A stretch of DNA of 64,000 bases from CAZGOM01 sp964527265 (GTDB lineage Bacteria; Planctomycetota; Phycisphaerae; Phycisphaerales; Phycisphaeraceae): NCBI GenBank assembly GCA_964527265.1, contig CAZGOM010000003.1, positions 22,144 to 86,143 of the forward strand, read 5' to 3'. The notes beneath the pieces were generated by a model, which had not been told where the DNA came from, did not search any database, and saw nothing but the letters and a program-made list of their open reading frames with translations. Within the stretch, counting starts at the first letter, position 1. Each line of letters starts with the position of its first letter. The translations under genes and the position numbers were made by a program. Of the stretch, positions 43,701-51,991 are shown one piece after another.

Positions 43701-45622
43701 ATGTAATAGTTCTTCTCGATCGTCACTTCGCTGATCGTCGGCGTCGTGTTCGAGACAAACACCGGCAGCGCATACGTCGTGCTCTGACCGTCCCCATCCG
43801 TCGCCATCACCGTGATCGTCGTCCCGCCAATCTTGTTCTCGTTGAACGTCACCACCAGGTTGCCGCCCTCGATCTTCGCCGAAGCAATCAGGTCCGGGTA
43901 CGAGATGGGAAGCACCGAATAGGTCAGCCCTGAATCCGGCGTCACCGTATCCTCGAAAATCGCGTTCAGATCCACCGTAACCGACGCCGAATCCTCATTT
44001 ACCGCCACATTCGGGGTGCTCACCACCACCGGCCCATTGTTGGTCGCCGCTTCAAAAAACAACCGGTATGTCGCCGCTGCGGATAGCCCGCCTTCATCAA
44101 ACGCTGTCACCTCGATATCCGTGAAGTTCCCCCCTGCCGGATCGGTGAACGTCAGAACCATGTACCGGTTATCGGTGATTTCCGCCCCCGTTACGCCGCT
44201 CGTCGGGTCATGGCTTGAAATCATAAACACGAGCGTGCTGACATCCTGATCCGGGTCGCTGAAGTACTGCCACAGGTCGATCTTCGTCCCCGGCGCTTCC
44301 AGTTCGAAGTACAGGTACTCGAGCGCCGACGCAACCGGAGGCTGATTGGGTTCATAATCCCCACCGCCACCCCCGCCATCTCCAGAATACTCCTCTTCGC
44401 TGGTCGTATTGATGCTCCCTTCCTGCTTCATCCCCTCCCCGCTCGCCAGAATCTCAACGGTCGTTGAAACAACCTTGCTCAACTGGCTCCCCATGTACGA
44501 ATTGTTGTCCTCCCACGCCACCGCCAGGATCGTGTGCGTCCCCACTCCCAGGAACGACAAATCCGCCGTCGCATGCCGCACCGCGCCATCCAGATCCGGG
44601 CTGATCGCCAGCCGCTTGTCCTTGGTCAGGCTCAGCAGCCCATCCCCGTCCACATCCAGGAAAATCGAAACCTTGTTGTGGGCATCGGCCAGCACCCCGT
44701 CCACCGTGAAATCAACGTCCTTCAACCCCGGCGCACCCAGCACATACTGGTCCTTCGCCGTCGTCACCCCGCCGATTGTCGGCACCACGTCCGTCACGTT
44801 CACCAACACCATGTACGTCGTCGATTGCCCATCCGTATCCGTCGCCGATACCACCACCCCCACCGAACCCACCATGTTCTCCGCCGGCGTCACCACCAAA
44901 TGGTGCCCGTCAATCACCGCCGACTTGATCAGCGGCGGGAAATACGGCACAACCCCGAACACCAGATCCGAATCCTTCGTGTACACATCGTCAAAAATCG
45001 CATTCAAATCCAGCCGCACCGGAACCGAATCCTCCGGCATCGTCAGCGTCGGCGTCGTCACCACCACCGGCCCGGTCTTCACCGTCTCATCGATAATCAA
45101 CCGGAAATACGCCGAACTTGTAAGCCCACTCGCATCCGTCGCCGCCACCTCAACATCCGCATATCCCGCCTTGGACGCATCAAACGTCACCACCAGCCAC
45201 CGGTTGTCTACAATGTCCGTTCCCGTCGCCGTGCTCGGATCCGTATTTGTCTGCACTGAGAACGTCAGCGCGCTCGCCATCTGCGGCGCATCCATAAAAT
45301 AATGCCCCAGATCGATCCTCACGCTCGGCGTACCGATCTCAAAATACATCATGTCCGGATTCGTCACGATCGGCGCCTCATCCACCGGGTCCCCGTTATA
45401 TCCCCCATCCCCATACCCACCACCGTAATACCCGCCATACGGATCCTCATAACCAGGATCCTCATAACCCGGATACTCGTAATAACCATCGTCGTAAAAA
45501 CCGCTCGACATCAGCGAGCGGTTCTCCAGCGCTTCCAGCAGCACCCCCTTCTCTGACTTCGCAGACTTCACCCCGCCAAAACCCTTACGAACGCCCATTA
45601 ATTTCTTGAGAAAATTCGCCAT
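40772..45622 (-). CDS. giant secreted/surface protein with planctomycete N-terminal motif and internal duplication
   Basis: 1616 residues. The basic N-terminus leads to LLEALENRSLMSSG (29-41), the type of LEPR/LE-x-R motif that begins many exported planctomycete proteins, followed by a Tyr/Gly/Asp-rich stretch (43-80). Two ~300-residue modules (about 93-392 and 438-740) are duplicates: each has a cadherin-like region, an ATD(T/G)DGQSTTY strand and an EF-hand-like calcium loop (DVDGDGLLSL; DTDKDGHLDL). The rest (about 750-1600) is a beta-repeat region with recurring VGSxxxxG and FKSG/FKAG strands, likely a solenoid. Probably a calcium-stabilised cell-surface structure. Confidence 0.85.
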   Translation of the reverse strand: MANFLKKLMGVRKGFGGVKSAKSEKGVLLEALENRSLMSSGFYDDGYYEYPGYEDPGYEDPYGGYYGGGYGDGGYNGDPVDEAPIVTNPDMMYFEIGTPSVRIDLGHYFMDAPQMASALTFSVQTNTDPSTATGTDIVDNRWLVVTFDASKAGYADVEVAATDASGLTSSAYFRLIIDETVKTGPVVVTTPTLTMPEDSVPVRLDLNAIFDDVYTKDSDLVFGVVPYFPPLIKSAVIDGHHLVVTPAENMVGSVGVVVSATDTDGQSTTYMVLVNVTDVVPTIGGVTTAKDQYVLGAPGLKDVDFTVDGVLADAHNKVSIFLDVDGDGLLSLTKDKRLAISPDLDGAVRHATADLSFLGVGTHTILAVAWEDNNSYMGSQLSKVVSTTVEILASGEGMKQEGSINTTSEEEYSGDGGGGGGDYEPNQPPVASALEYLYFELEAPGTKIDLWQYFSDPDQDVSTLVFMISSHDPTSGVTGAEITDNRYMVLTFTDPAGGNFTDIEVTAFDEGGLSAAATYRLFFEAATNNGPVVVSTPNVAVNEDSASVTVDLNAIFEDTVTPDSGLTYSVLPISYPDLIASAKIEGGNLVVTFNENKIGGTTITVMATDGDGQSTTYALPVFVSNTTPTISEVTIEKNYYMKGAPALSDVDVTVTGLLAGGHTKVSIFVDTDKDGHLDLDTDQRLTILADAPGTTRTGSLDLSGLSTGEHTLFAVAWEDNYAPGTASDLSTVVSTSVEIYSLSAVSAKSGASQVVTYTDLNGNTVKASLTGPGSFEVFFESAGAKHNASRIVITGTDAAKSGFTLTVTPAKMATVLTTDVGTVEIDGGLSNFSAGKANLMGDLAASGLVKALTLNDVNSLEVGEQHSIALGGFSKDKTTITMGHVADISLTVGAHITSLKAVEWIDGNAENDLIAAAGLGTLTTTGEKTAKISSAGDFDADLNLTNAAVSKTVQTVSSISIAGSTHGNWELNDFKAQSVTIKGDASGAWASEIGFGSVTINGKATGLMIESGGDLTTFKAGQTSNSHISAMGTINTFTVLDFIGGGIHAGKAVSITTTGRAATLLLSAVAGNFTGDLEIHGISTKANAQSLGSLKVAGLLVGGNDDEHPDIDIHGGVGSITAGNTQGVVILVDNKGANQGLIGSFKTSQATNTQVYVAQKINSIAVNNWTNGRIHASAVGSLTVTGTRNNKGETVGGDFNAHINVSGAGLAKNVLSVGSISVTGAVIGAGGGSGPVWNIEGNVGSISIGRSAELAIVVMKKESTSAAGNIASFKSGEVVNTFLNADAKISAVTVSSWKGGSINAGSVGTLSATGNYEAHLHITGEALAKNVMALGSVNIGGAAVGSGTVEEPDWHVEGPAGSLTFGSVSRLAAFFDDAVGAVTVKATADDFSFVADGHFDDEAGKSVYGNVASLKIGKLINSYVQADKLGSFSVTGYGSGKTAVSGEMNNTYVYAVGEGVTGKALALGSATVAGAVNGSEFHLRGNTGVVTVGAFLSSSLRMGVADHVPAGSLPENASQFAQTNLSLGGFVVTGKAVADVTAATFVNSLVAAPTLMMVSLKLVSSSLPGQTGFAALNGIGKYTRLESVAPKETVTVNNKTAPGLYDSEGTYVLKIV

Positions 45623-45798
45623 GACGCCATCCCTCGTAAAAATAGAACCGGAACTGAAAACCCAGAAACAAGCCTAAGTCCCCTTTGTTCAATTTCAAGT
45701 AATTAAAACTTCTCCCACGTCATCCAAAACAACTCATTTCCCGTCATTTAAGGTGAATAAGCCACCCTGCAACCCTCATGGCTCACAAGAGATTAATC

Positions 45799-46803
45799 AT
45801 GATCCACAAAAAACACATCACCATTTCATTGTTAACAATACCCCTCTCCCTCGCGCTCCTCCTCAACGGCTGTGTCGAACGCTCCGAAAAAATCAAAGTC
45901 CGCCCTGACGGGCAAATCTCAACCACCATCACAATCACCGCAGATAAACCCTCCGAACTCGCTCCCGGACGCGTCCCCAGCCCACTCTCAGGCTGGACCG
46001 TCCATCAAAATCCCTCACCCGATGGCAAAAAAAACGTCCTGACCGCAGATCAAACCTTCCCTTCCGCCAAATCCATCCCCTCCAGCGACGCCACACCGGG
46101 CGACCTCCTCGCAACCACCTATGTCCAATCCCCTACAACACTTAAGATTGAAAAACGCTCCGACGCCACCTACTACCAGTTCCGCCGCGTCTACTCTCCC
46201 CGCCCCCTCGCCTGGCTCGCATACCTCGATGACCGGCCCGGCAAAGAATCCCTCCAGGTCGTCAGCGACAAACCCACCGACAAAGTGACACCCGAAGAAT
46301 GGCAACGCGCCATCACGTTCGGCATCCAAACCCTCGCCCTCAAAAAACTCCAACAAGCCCGCGCCGCCATCACCCAGATCACACCGCAACTCCCACAAGA
46401 TAAATGGCTTACAGTCCATCAAACCGTCCTCAACTCCACCTCCCAGTTGGACTTCACAAAGCTTATCAAAATACTCACCGCCCCCAACCAGCCCGACATC
46501 GTCCAGGAAATCCAGGCCATCGAAGCCAAACTCGATCAATCCCTCCTCGATGCCATCATCGCCGCTGGCCTCGATAACACCCGCCTCATCCGCTTCAAAG
46601 GCCTCATGAACCAGTATAAATCTGAAGAAGCCGCCACCAAGGACGCCCAGGCCACCACCTATAAAATCACCGTCGAACTCCCCGGTGAATCCGTCGGCTC
46701 AAATGCCTCCCAATCCAATGCCAACACCTTCACCTGGGAATTCAAAGGCAATGCCTTCTGCGACCGTGAGTTGGAACTCCTTGCCACAACAAAAGTAAAG
46801 TAA
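45799..46803 (+). CDS. putative lipoprotein upstream of an ECF sigma factor
   Basis: About 334 residues from the ATG at 45799 (an ATG at 45778 adds seven). The signal peptide ends LALLLNGC, a lipobox. The mature protein opens with VRPDGQISTTITITAD, a pattern seen in beta-rich envelope lipoproteins, has a helical middle (ALKKLQQARAAITQI) and finishes with FTWEFKGNAF. I do not recognise a named family. It ends ten bases before the sigma factor gene, so it may be the envelope component sensed or regulated by that pair. Confidence 0.72.
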   Translation: MIHKKHITISLLTIPLSLALLLNGCVERSEKIKVRPDGQISTTITITADKPSELAPGRVPSPLSGWTVHQNPSPDGKKNVLTADQTFPSAKSIPSSDATPGDLLATTYVQSPTTLKIEKRSDATYYQFRRVYSPRPLAWLAYLDDRPGKESLQVVSDKPTDKVTPEEWQRAITFGIQTLALKKLQQARAAITQITPQLPQDKWLTVHQTVLNSTSQLDFTKLIKILTAPNQPDIVQEIQAIEAKLDQSLLDAIIAAGLDNTRLIRFKGLMNQYKSEEAATKDAQATTYKITVELPGESVGSNASQSNANTFTWEFKGNAFCDRELELLATTKVK

Positions 46804-46812
46804 ATCCCCCTC

Positions 46813-47301
46813 ATGACCTCTCCCGCCTCCACCTTCGAACCCTTTCGCCCAGCCGTGTACAGCTGGGCGCTCAAGGTGGTCGCCCGCCATGAAGACGCAC
46901 TCGACATCTCCCAGGATGTCTGCCTCAAATGGCTCACCCGCTCCGAATCCCAGCGCCTCTCAAACCCCCGCGCCTGGCTCCGCACCGTCACTATCAACTG
47001 CGCCCTCGACATCCTCCGCGCCCGCAAATCCCACCCGACAGCAACCCACAACCTCGACACCCTCAACGACAAACAACCCGGCCCCACAACGCTTCTCGCC
47101 CATGATGAGCTGCATGCCAAAGTTCAAATCGCATTGGCCACACTCACTGAAAACCAGCGATCAGTTCTTGTCGCCAAGGTTTTCGATGGCGAGACATTCG
47201 CCCAGATCGCCCAAGACCTTGGTCTGGCCATCCCCACCGTTAAAACCCATTACCTTCGCGCACTCGCGGCAATGGAGCCCCAACTGCGCAATGCCCGATA
47301 A
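46813..47301 (+). CDS. ECF-type RNA polymerase sigma factor
   Basis: 162 residues with region 2 (LDISQDVCLKWL, then NPRAWLRTVTINCALDILRARK) and region 4 (LTENQRSVLVAKVFDGETFAQIA followed by the helix-turn-helix IPTVKTHYLRAL). There is no N-terminal extension or C-terminal sensor domain. It sits between the lipoprotein and a single-pass anti-sigma candidate, with gaps of nine and 17 bases. That order indicates one operon controlled by an envelope signal. Its own promoter motif cannot be assigned. Confidence 0.9.
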   Translation: MTSPASTFEPFRPAVYSWALKVVARHEDALDISQDVCLKWLTRSESQRLSNPRAWLRTVTINCALDILRARKSHPTATHNLDTLNDKQPGPTTLLAHDELHAKVQIALATLTENQRSVLVAKVFDGETFAQIAQDLGLAIPTVKTHYLRALAAMEPQLRNAR

Positions 47302-47318
47302 ATCAAAGCGAGCCTCCC

Positions 47319-47774
47319 ATGCCCACCCTACATCCCACTCCCGATCCCCTCGACAATCTTGACCCCGCCCAGGAACAACTGGCCGATTACCTCGCCGGCG
47401 AAATGACCCCGGACCAGTCCCGCGCCTTCGAGGCCCGCATGGAAACCGACCCTGTCCTGGCACACCAGGCCCAATCCCTCAAGCAAACCCTCATCGCACT
47501 TGATACTGGCCTTCAACTCCGTTCCGCAGCGCCCCAGCGCTCAGTTTCCGCTATCGCCCGCATCGGCTGGGCCATCATCCGTTACGCCGCCGTCGCCGCC
47601 GTCGCATTCATCATCGGCGCAAGTCTGTCTTCACAGCTCCGGCCGATCCCCCCCACCCTCAGCTCAAGCACGCTGGTTGAAAACGCCACACCCCAAACTC
47701 CCTCCCCTGAACAACTCGCGGAACTCAACGTCGATTCCGGCCTCGCCCAAACCGTTCTCCGCATCATGCAATAA
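47319..47774 (+). CDS. probable membrane anti-sigma factor
   Basis: 151 residues. The cytoplasmic N-terminus (EQLADYLAGEMTPDQSRAFEAR) resembles the anti-sigma helical domain that starts 'LxxYLxGEL', but it has no zinc-binding HxxxCxxC. One transmembrane segment (YAAVAAVAFIIGASL) follows, then a short extracytoplasmic tail rich in Pro/Thr/Ser. Position directly after an ECF sigma gene supports an anti-sigma role. The tail is small, so sensing may need a partner, perhaps the lipoprotein. Confidence 0.75.
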   Translation: MPTLHPTPDPLDNLDPAQEQLADYLAGEMTPDQSRAFEARMETDPVLAHQAQSLKQTLIALDTGLQLRSAAPQRSVSAIARIGWAIIRYAAVAAVAFIIGASLSSQLRPIPPTLSSSTLVENATPQTPSPEQLAELNVDSGLAQTVLRIMQ

Positions 47775-47887
47775 CACCAGCCGACCATCCCTCACGTAGC
47801 CCGGCAAAGGCTATTCTTGTCCGCCTTCGTGTCCTGGTGTCTTAGTCGTAATCGATCTACCCCAATCTCACCCAAGCACGAACCTGC

Positions 47888-48568
47888 TCATCCCGCCGGA
47901 AGCATCGACTTGATCCACGCCGCCATGCCCGAAGGATTGCGCGTCTGGATTAGCACCCGACCAGGCCCCTTGAACCGGCAAACCAGCCCTTCACCGGATG
48001 TCATCGATGAAATCCAGCCGGCTTTGGCCGCTTTCTCCATCGTGTAGCTCATCGTCTCAGGCCACGCCACCAGGTGGGCGTTGTCGATGATGAACTCTTC
48101 GCCCGCCGCCAGGTCGATGGGATGAATCGCGCCGTACGTGCTGACGAAAAGCGTGCCTGTGCCGGACACTTTCACAATGAAAAAGCCTTCGCCCGAAAAG
48201 AGGCCCTTGGTCAGGTTCTGCATCTTCGTGGAGACTTCCAACCCTGAAGAACCGGCCAGAAAGCCGTTTTTCTGCAGGAAGTAAGTCGTCCTGCCATCCA
48301 TGGGGATCGCTGCAATCTCACCGGGAATGCTGTGCGCAAACATCACCTGGCCCGGTCCGCGCGATGCCGTGAGCGTCTGGAAAAAAAACGTCTCGCCCGC
48401 CAGCATGCGCCCAAGTCCCTTTAAGAGCCCGCCGTCGGCCTTGCCGGCAACATCGATCGTTGGGCTCATGGCGATCATTGCACCTGACTCAGCCTTCACG
48501 GCTTCGCCCTGCGCAAGCTCAACGTGAACCATCGGAAACGCACCCTGATGGATAATCTTGTGTTGCAT
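47888..48568 (-). CDS. AIM24 / TIGR00266-family protein
   Basis: 226 residues of the double-beta-sheet AIM24 fold. Typical stretches are VKAESGAMIAMSP, GLGRMLAGETFFFQTLTA, GFLAGSSGLEVSTKM and GLVCRFKGPGRVLIQTRNP. The family is widespread in bacteria and fungal mitochondria, with no established molecular function. It is cytosolic by appearance. The gene is monocistronic and converges with the anti-sigma gene. An AT-rich region lies upstream. Confidence 0.93.
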   Translation of the reverse strand: MQHKIIHQGAFPMVHVELAQGEAVKAESGAMIAMSPTIDVAGKADGGLLKGLGRMLAGETFFFQTLTASRGPGQVMFAHSIPGEIAAIPMDGRTTYFLQKNGFLAGSSGLEVSTKMQNLTKGLFSGEGFFIVKVSGTGTLFVSTYGAIHPIDLAAGEEFIIDNAHLVAWPETMSYTMEKAAKAGWISSMTSGEGLVCRFKGPGRVLIQTRNPSGMAAWIKSMLPAG

Positions 48569-48900
48569 GGTTGACCCTTCGGAAAGTGGTGATGTGTTGC
48601 CGCCAAAAGATAGGGTTTCATGTCAATGCATGCAAATGTCGCAAACCAGCCTGAATTCTAGAGGCTTCATGGCAAAAACAGGGGGCTCTATTTGAATTAA
48701 CCCGAAACCTGAAAAGAGCAAAACAATGAGCGTTTGTGGATATCTGCCAGCTGTCGTTTTGAATGCGGATTTGCAAGATTCAAAGGAGCATTTATAAAGA
48801 TTAAAAGCAATCCCGAGGCATTTTCTTCATCTTTGTAAATGTGATTTCAGAATCTTGTAAATCTATGTCCCAAGCGATCTTGCAATGCACACATGGCATC
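48569..48900. other. AT-rich intergenic region
   Basis: A 332-base gap visibly more AT-rich than the rest of the window. It should hold the promoter of the AIM24 gene. I see no gene, palindrome or tandem repeat. Its composition could reflect curved or regulatory DNA or a decayed insertion. Confidence 0.4.
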
Positions 48901-49923
48901 TCAGATCTGGCCCTGATCCAATCCGTTTTGAACCCACGGAATCACTTCATCCAGCATCATGCTTAGTGTTGTCGTCGCCTCAAAGCCAAGCATCCGCTTG
49001 GCCTTATCCGTATTGGGGATGCGTTTTTGCACATCGTGCCCAGGCGCTTTCTCACTCACATGTTTAAACGGCTTGGCGCCTTTATGGATCTTTGTCCAAA
49101 TCGCCTCCGCCAGTTCAAGCACGCTGGTCGCCACTGGGGTGGAAATGTTGAACGCCTGGTTCTTGGACGTGGGATGAACCATCGCCAGGCGGATGCCGCG
49201 TGCAAGATCCCCGCCATAGGTATAGCAGCGAACCTGATTCCCTTCCCCAAGAATGTGCAACGGGTCCTGACCCTTAAGGACCTTAAGCACAAGGTCAGGT
49301 ACCACATGGCCCATCGCCGGTTTGATGTTTCCCGCGGGAATATTTTTCCCGTCCGGCAAACGCTTCTCACCGGTGCCCACGCAATTAAACGGCCTTACGA
49401 TCGTGTAAGCCAGCTTGTGTTGCTCCCACGCGGCTTTCGCGAAAGACTCACATGCCAGTACTTGGAGTCCCGATGAGCTTGAAGGCGGCGGGCTTTGCTG
49501 CTCATGCCCTTCGGGGGTGGGAAACACGGTCGCATTCTCATACACCCCGCTGCCCGAAAGCAACGTGATCTTCTGCAGCTTGTGCTTGCGAAAGGCCTTG
49601 ATGGCCGCATCAAAGCTTGCCCCTGCAATCCGCTGATTCTCGCAGATCAATTCGTAAGCGTGTTCATGCGAATACGTGATCCCGCCGGTTTTTCCGGCGC
49701 ACGCCACAAAATGGTCGCAATCCTCCACCAGTTCAGAAAGCAGACGCGCATCTTTGCAGTCCCCTTGAACAAACCTGTAACGCGAGTGGTTCTGATAGCT
49801 CTTTTCCACGCGCCCGCATTTGGAAAAATTATCCACCCCAACAACTTCATGCCCCTGGTCAAGAAGATCCTGAATCAGGTAGCCAGCGATAAATCCCGCG
49901 GAGCCAGTGACGAAAACCTTCAT
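48901..49923 (-). CDS. NAD-dependent epimerase/dehydratase-like SDR protein
   Basis: 340 residues from the ATG at 49923. The extended-SDR nucleotide motif VTGSAGFIAGYLIQDLL and downstream VVGVDNFSK are intact. HFVACAGKTGG and IVRPFNCVGTGEKRLPDG match the UDP-sugar epimerase/dehydratase family. At the catalytic tetrad the usual YxxxK reads ESFAK, so the Lys is kept but the Tyr is Glu. SGSGVYE supplies the upstream Ser/Tyr region. It may use a different base or be non-catalytic. It lies 52 bases after guaA on the same strand. Confidence 0.85.
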   Translation of the reverse strand: MKVFVTGSAGFIAGYLIQDLLDQGHEVVGVDNFSKCGRVEKSYQNHSRYRFVQGDCKDARLLSELVEDCDHFVACAGKTGGITYSHEHAYELICENQRIAGASFDAAIKAFRKHKLQKITLLSGSGVYENATVFPTPEGHEQQSPPPSSSSGLQVLACESFAKAAWEQHKLAYTIVRPFNCVGTGEKRLPDGKNIPAGNIKPAMGHVVPDLVLKVLKGQDPLHILGEGNQVRCYTYGGDLARGIRLAMVHPTSKNQAFNISTPVATSVLELAEAIWTKIHKGAKPFKHVSEKAPGHDVQKRIPNTDKAKRMLGFEATTTLSMMLDEVIPWVQNGLDQGQI

Positions 49924-49975
49924 GCGATTGCTTTCCAATCTGAACAAAAGGCGGAATCAAAAGGCTCCCAGTAGC

Positions 49976-51592
49976 TCATTCCCACTCAATCGTTGCTGGC
50001 GGCTTGCTGGAAATGTCGTACACCACTCGGTTCACGCCGCGCACTTCGTTGATGATGCGGTTGCTCACTGTCGCCAGCACATCGTAAGGAATGCGCGCCC
50101 AGTCGGCAGTCATGAAATCCTGCGTTTCCACTGCACGGATCGCAATCACCTGATCGTATGTCCGCCCGTCGCCCATCACACCCACCGCACGGATGGGCAA
50201 AAGCACGGCAAACACCTGCGAGGTCTTGCGATAAAGCCCGTTGGAGACAATTTCCTCCAACAGAATCTCATCCGCATTGCGCAAGAGATCCAGCTTCTCG
50301 CGCGTGATATCGCCCAGCACGCGCACCGCCAGGCCCGGACCCGGGAACGGGTGGCGCCAGACCATCTGTTCCGGCAGGCCGAGCACTTCGCCCAGCTTGC
50401 GCACTTCATCCTTAAACAGGCTGCGCAGCGGTTCCACAAGCTCAAAACCCAACTGTTCAGGCAACCCGCCCACGTTATGGTGGAGTTTGATATTGGCCGC
50501 GTGCCCCTTGCCGCCCGAAAGCGCCTGGCCGGACTCGATCACGTCCGGGTAAAGCGTCCCTTGAGCCAGGAAACGCGCATCGGGAATGTCCTTGGATGCC
50601 TGCTTGAATACATCGATGAAACGATGCCCGATGCGGCGGCGTTTCTCCTGCGGATCGTTGATTCCCTCAAGATCGCCCAGGAATTCCTTGGAGGCATCGA
50701 TCACCCGCAGGTCGATCTTGAAGTGGTCACGGAAGGTCTGTTCGACCAGTTCCCGCTCCTTCTTACGCAGCAGGCCGTTATCCACAAAAATGCAGGTCAG
50801 CCGGTCGCCGATGGCCTTGGCCAAAAGCGCTGCCAGCACGGAGGAATCCACCCCGCCGGAGAGCCCGCAGATCACCCGTCCGGTCCCCACGCGCTCGCGG
50901 ATGGACTTGACCTGGGATTCCAGAAAGTCGCTCATGCGCCAGTTGCCTGAGCAGCCACACACGCCAAACAGGAAGTTGGAGATCAGTTCCATGCCGTGCG
51001 GAGTGTGGGTCACCTCGGGGTGGAACTGCACGCCGTAAAACGCCTTGCTCACATGGCGGACAGCCGCGATGGGGCAGGTCGGTGTGGAAGCCAGCGGCAC
51101 AAACTGCGCAGGCAACGCCTGCACCTGGTCACCGTGGCTGTTCCATACGCTGGTCTGCTCCGGAACGCCTGTGAAAAGCTTGTCCTGCGAAGTCACCTTC
51201 AGGCCTGTGCGGCCATATTCGCGGGCAGGTGCGCTGGCCACGGTGGCGCCCAGAAGTTGGCAGCCGATCTGCATGCCGTAGCAGATGCCCAGCACGGGCA
51301 CGCCCAATTCAAACAATCGGCTGTCGCAGCGCGGGGCCCCATCTTCATAGACACTCGCGGGACCGCCCGAGAGGATGATCCCCTTGGGTTTGATCGCGGC
51401 CAATTCCTCAATGCTCGTGTCCGGAGGCAGCAGGATGCTGAACACCCCCGCCTCACGCACGCGCCGCGCAATGAGTTGAACGTATTGGGAGCCAAAATCC
51501 AGGATCGGAACAACCTGCCCGACGACCTCAGGCGGAAGACCCGACAACAAAGATTTACGGGGGGACGAAGCGGATGTGGGTGAGTTTGCCAT
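49976..51592 (-). CDS. guaA: GMP synthase (glutamine-hydrolysing)
   Basis: 538 residues from the ATG at 51592. It makes GMP from XMP, ATP and glutamine. The class I amidotransferase domain has Cys in LGICYGMQIG and the His-Glu pair in VQFHPEVTHTP. The ATP pyrophosphatase P-loop is GLSGGVDSS. The C-terminal dimerisation domain (WRHPFPGPGLAVRVLGD, finishing PPATIEWE) is complete. A Ser/Pro-rich extension of about 25 residues precedes the usual start region. The downstream neighbour is an SDR gene. Confidence 0.98.
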   Translation of the reverse strand: MANSPTSASSPRKSLLSGLPPEVVGQVVPILDFGSQYVQLIARRVREAGVFSILLPPDTSIEELAAIKPKGIILSGGPASVYEDGAPRCDSRLFELGVPVLGICYGMQIGCQLLGATVASAPAREYGRTGLKVTSQDKLFTGVPEQTSVWNSHGDQVQALPAQFVPLASTPTCPIAAVRHVSKAFYGVQFHPEVTHTPHGMELISNFLFGVCGCSGNWRMSDFLESQVKSIRERVGTGRVICGLSGGVDSSVLAALLAKAIGDRLTCIFVDNGLLRKKERELVEQTFRDHFKIDLRVIDASKEFLGDLEGINDPQEKRRRIGHRFIDVFKQASKDIPDARFLAQGTLYPDVIESGQALSGGKGHAANIKLHHNVGGLPEQLGFELVEPLRSLFKDEVRKLGEVLGLPEQMVWRHPFPGPGLAVRVLGDITREKLDLLRNADEILLEEIVSNGLYRKTSQVFAVLLPIRAVGVMGDGRTYDQVIAIRAVETQDFMTADWARIPYDVLATVSNRIINEVRGVNRVVYDISSKPPATIEWE

Positions 51593-51991
51593 GACCAGTT
51601 TCTTGGAAATAACGGCAAAGAATCGGCCTACCCGATTCAAGGCAAGACTATACCAGAATCCCCACAACGATGCGTGACAAGTGCAGTCTTCACCGGGAGC
51701 GCCGACGTCCCGCCGGCTCCCGATCACCTCGCTCCACCGACATGAATGAACTGCTCACCCAACCAATTCCCTCGTAAATTTGCTTTGTCTAAAAGACGCT
51801 TCATTCTTTCCCTCTCCGGCCCCGGCCTGGGTTTCTATGTGACTTGGCGCCTTCGTGATAAACGATCACTCCAATCCATTCTCTACACCTTGCACCTTCC
51901 CCAAAATTGCGCCCACAACACGGTTTCTGTATCGTATTCCCCGTTATTCCCCGAACATATTCGGGTTCACAACCTTGGCGAAACACCTCTC
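51593..51991. other. intergenic region holding a dispersed repeat
   Basis: A 399-base gap between guaA (reverse) and an oxidoreductase (forward). It contains one copy of the ~72-base dispersed element at 51691-51764. The rest is unremarkable. Frames crossing the gap extend the oxidoreductase frame upstream but do not look coding. Confidence 0.5.
51691..51764 (+). repeat. dispersed intergenic element, copy 1
   Basis: Begins CACCGGGAGCGCCGACGTCC and continues to 51764. It is nearly identical, apart from scattered substitutions, to 60695-60766. The left 30 bases form an imperfect GC-rich hairpin (GGGAGC...GCTCCC). Confidence 0.8.

Noticed and set aside
51691..51764. Insertion sequence
   Set aside because: No transposase and no terminal inverted repeats flanking a gene. 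It is only a short repeated element.
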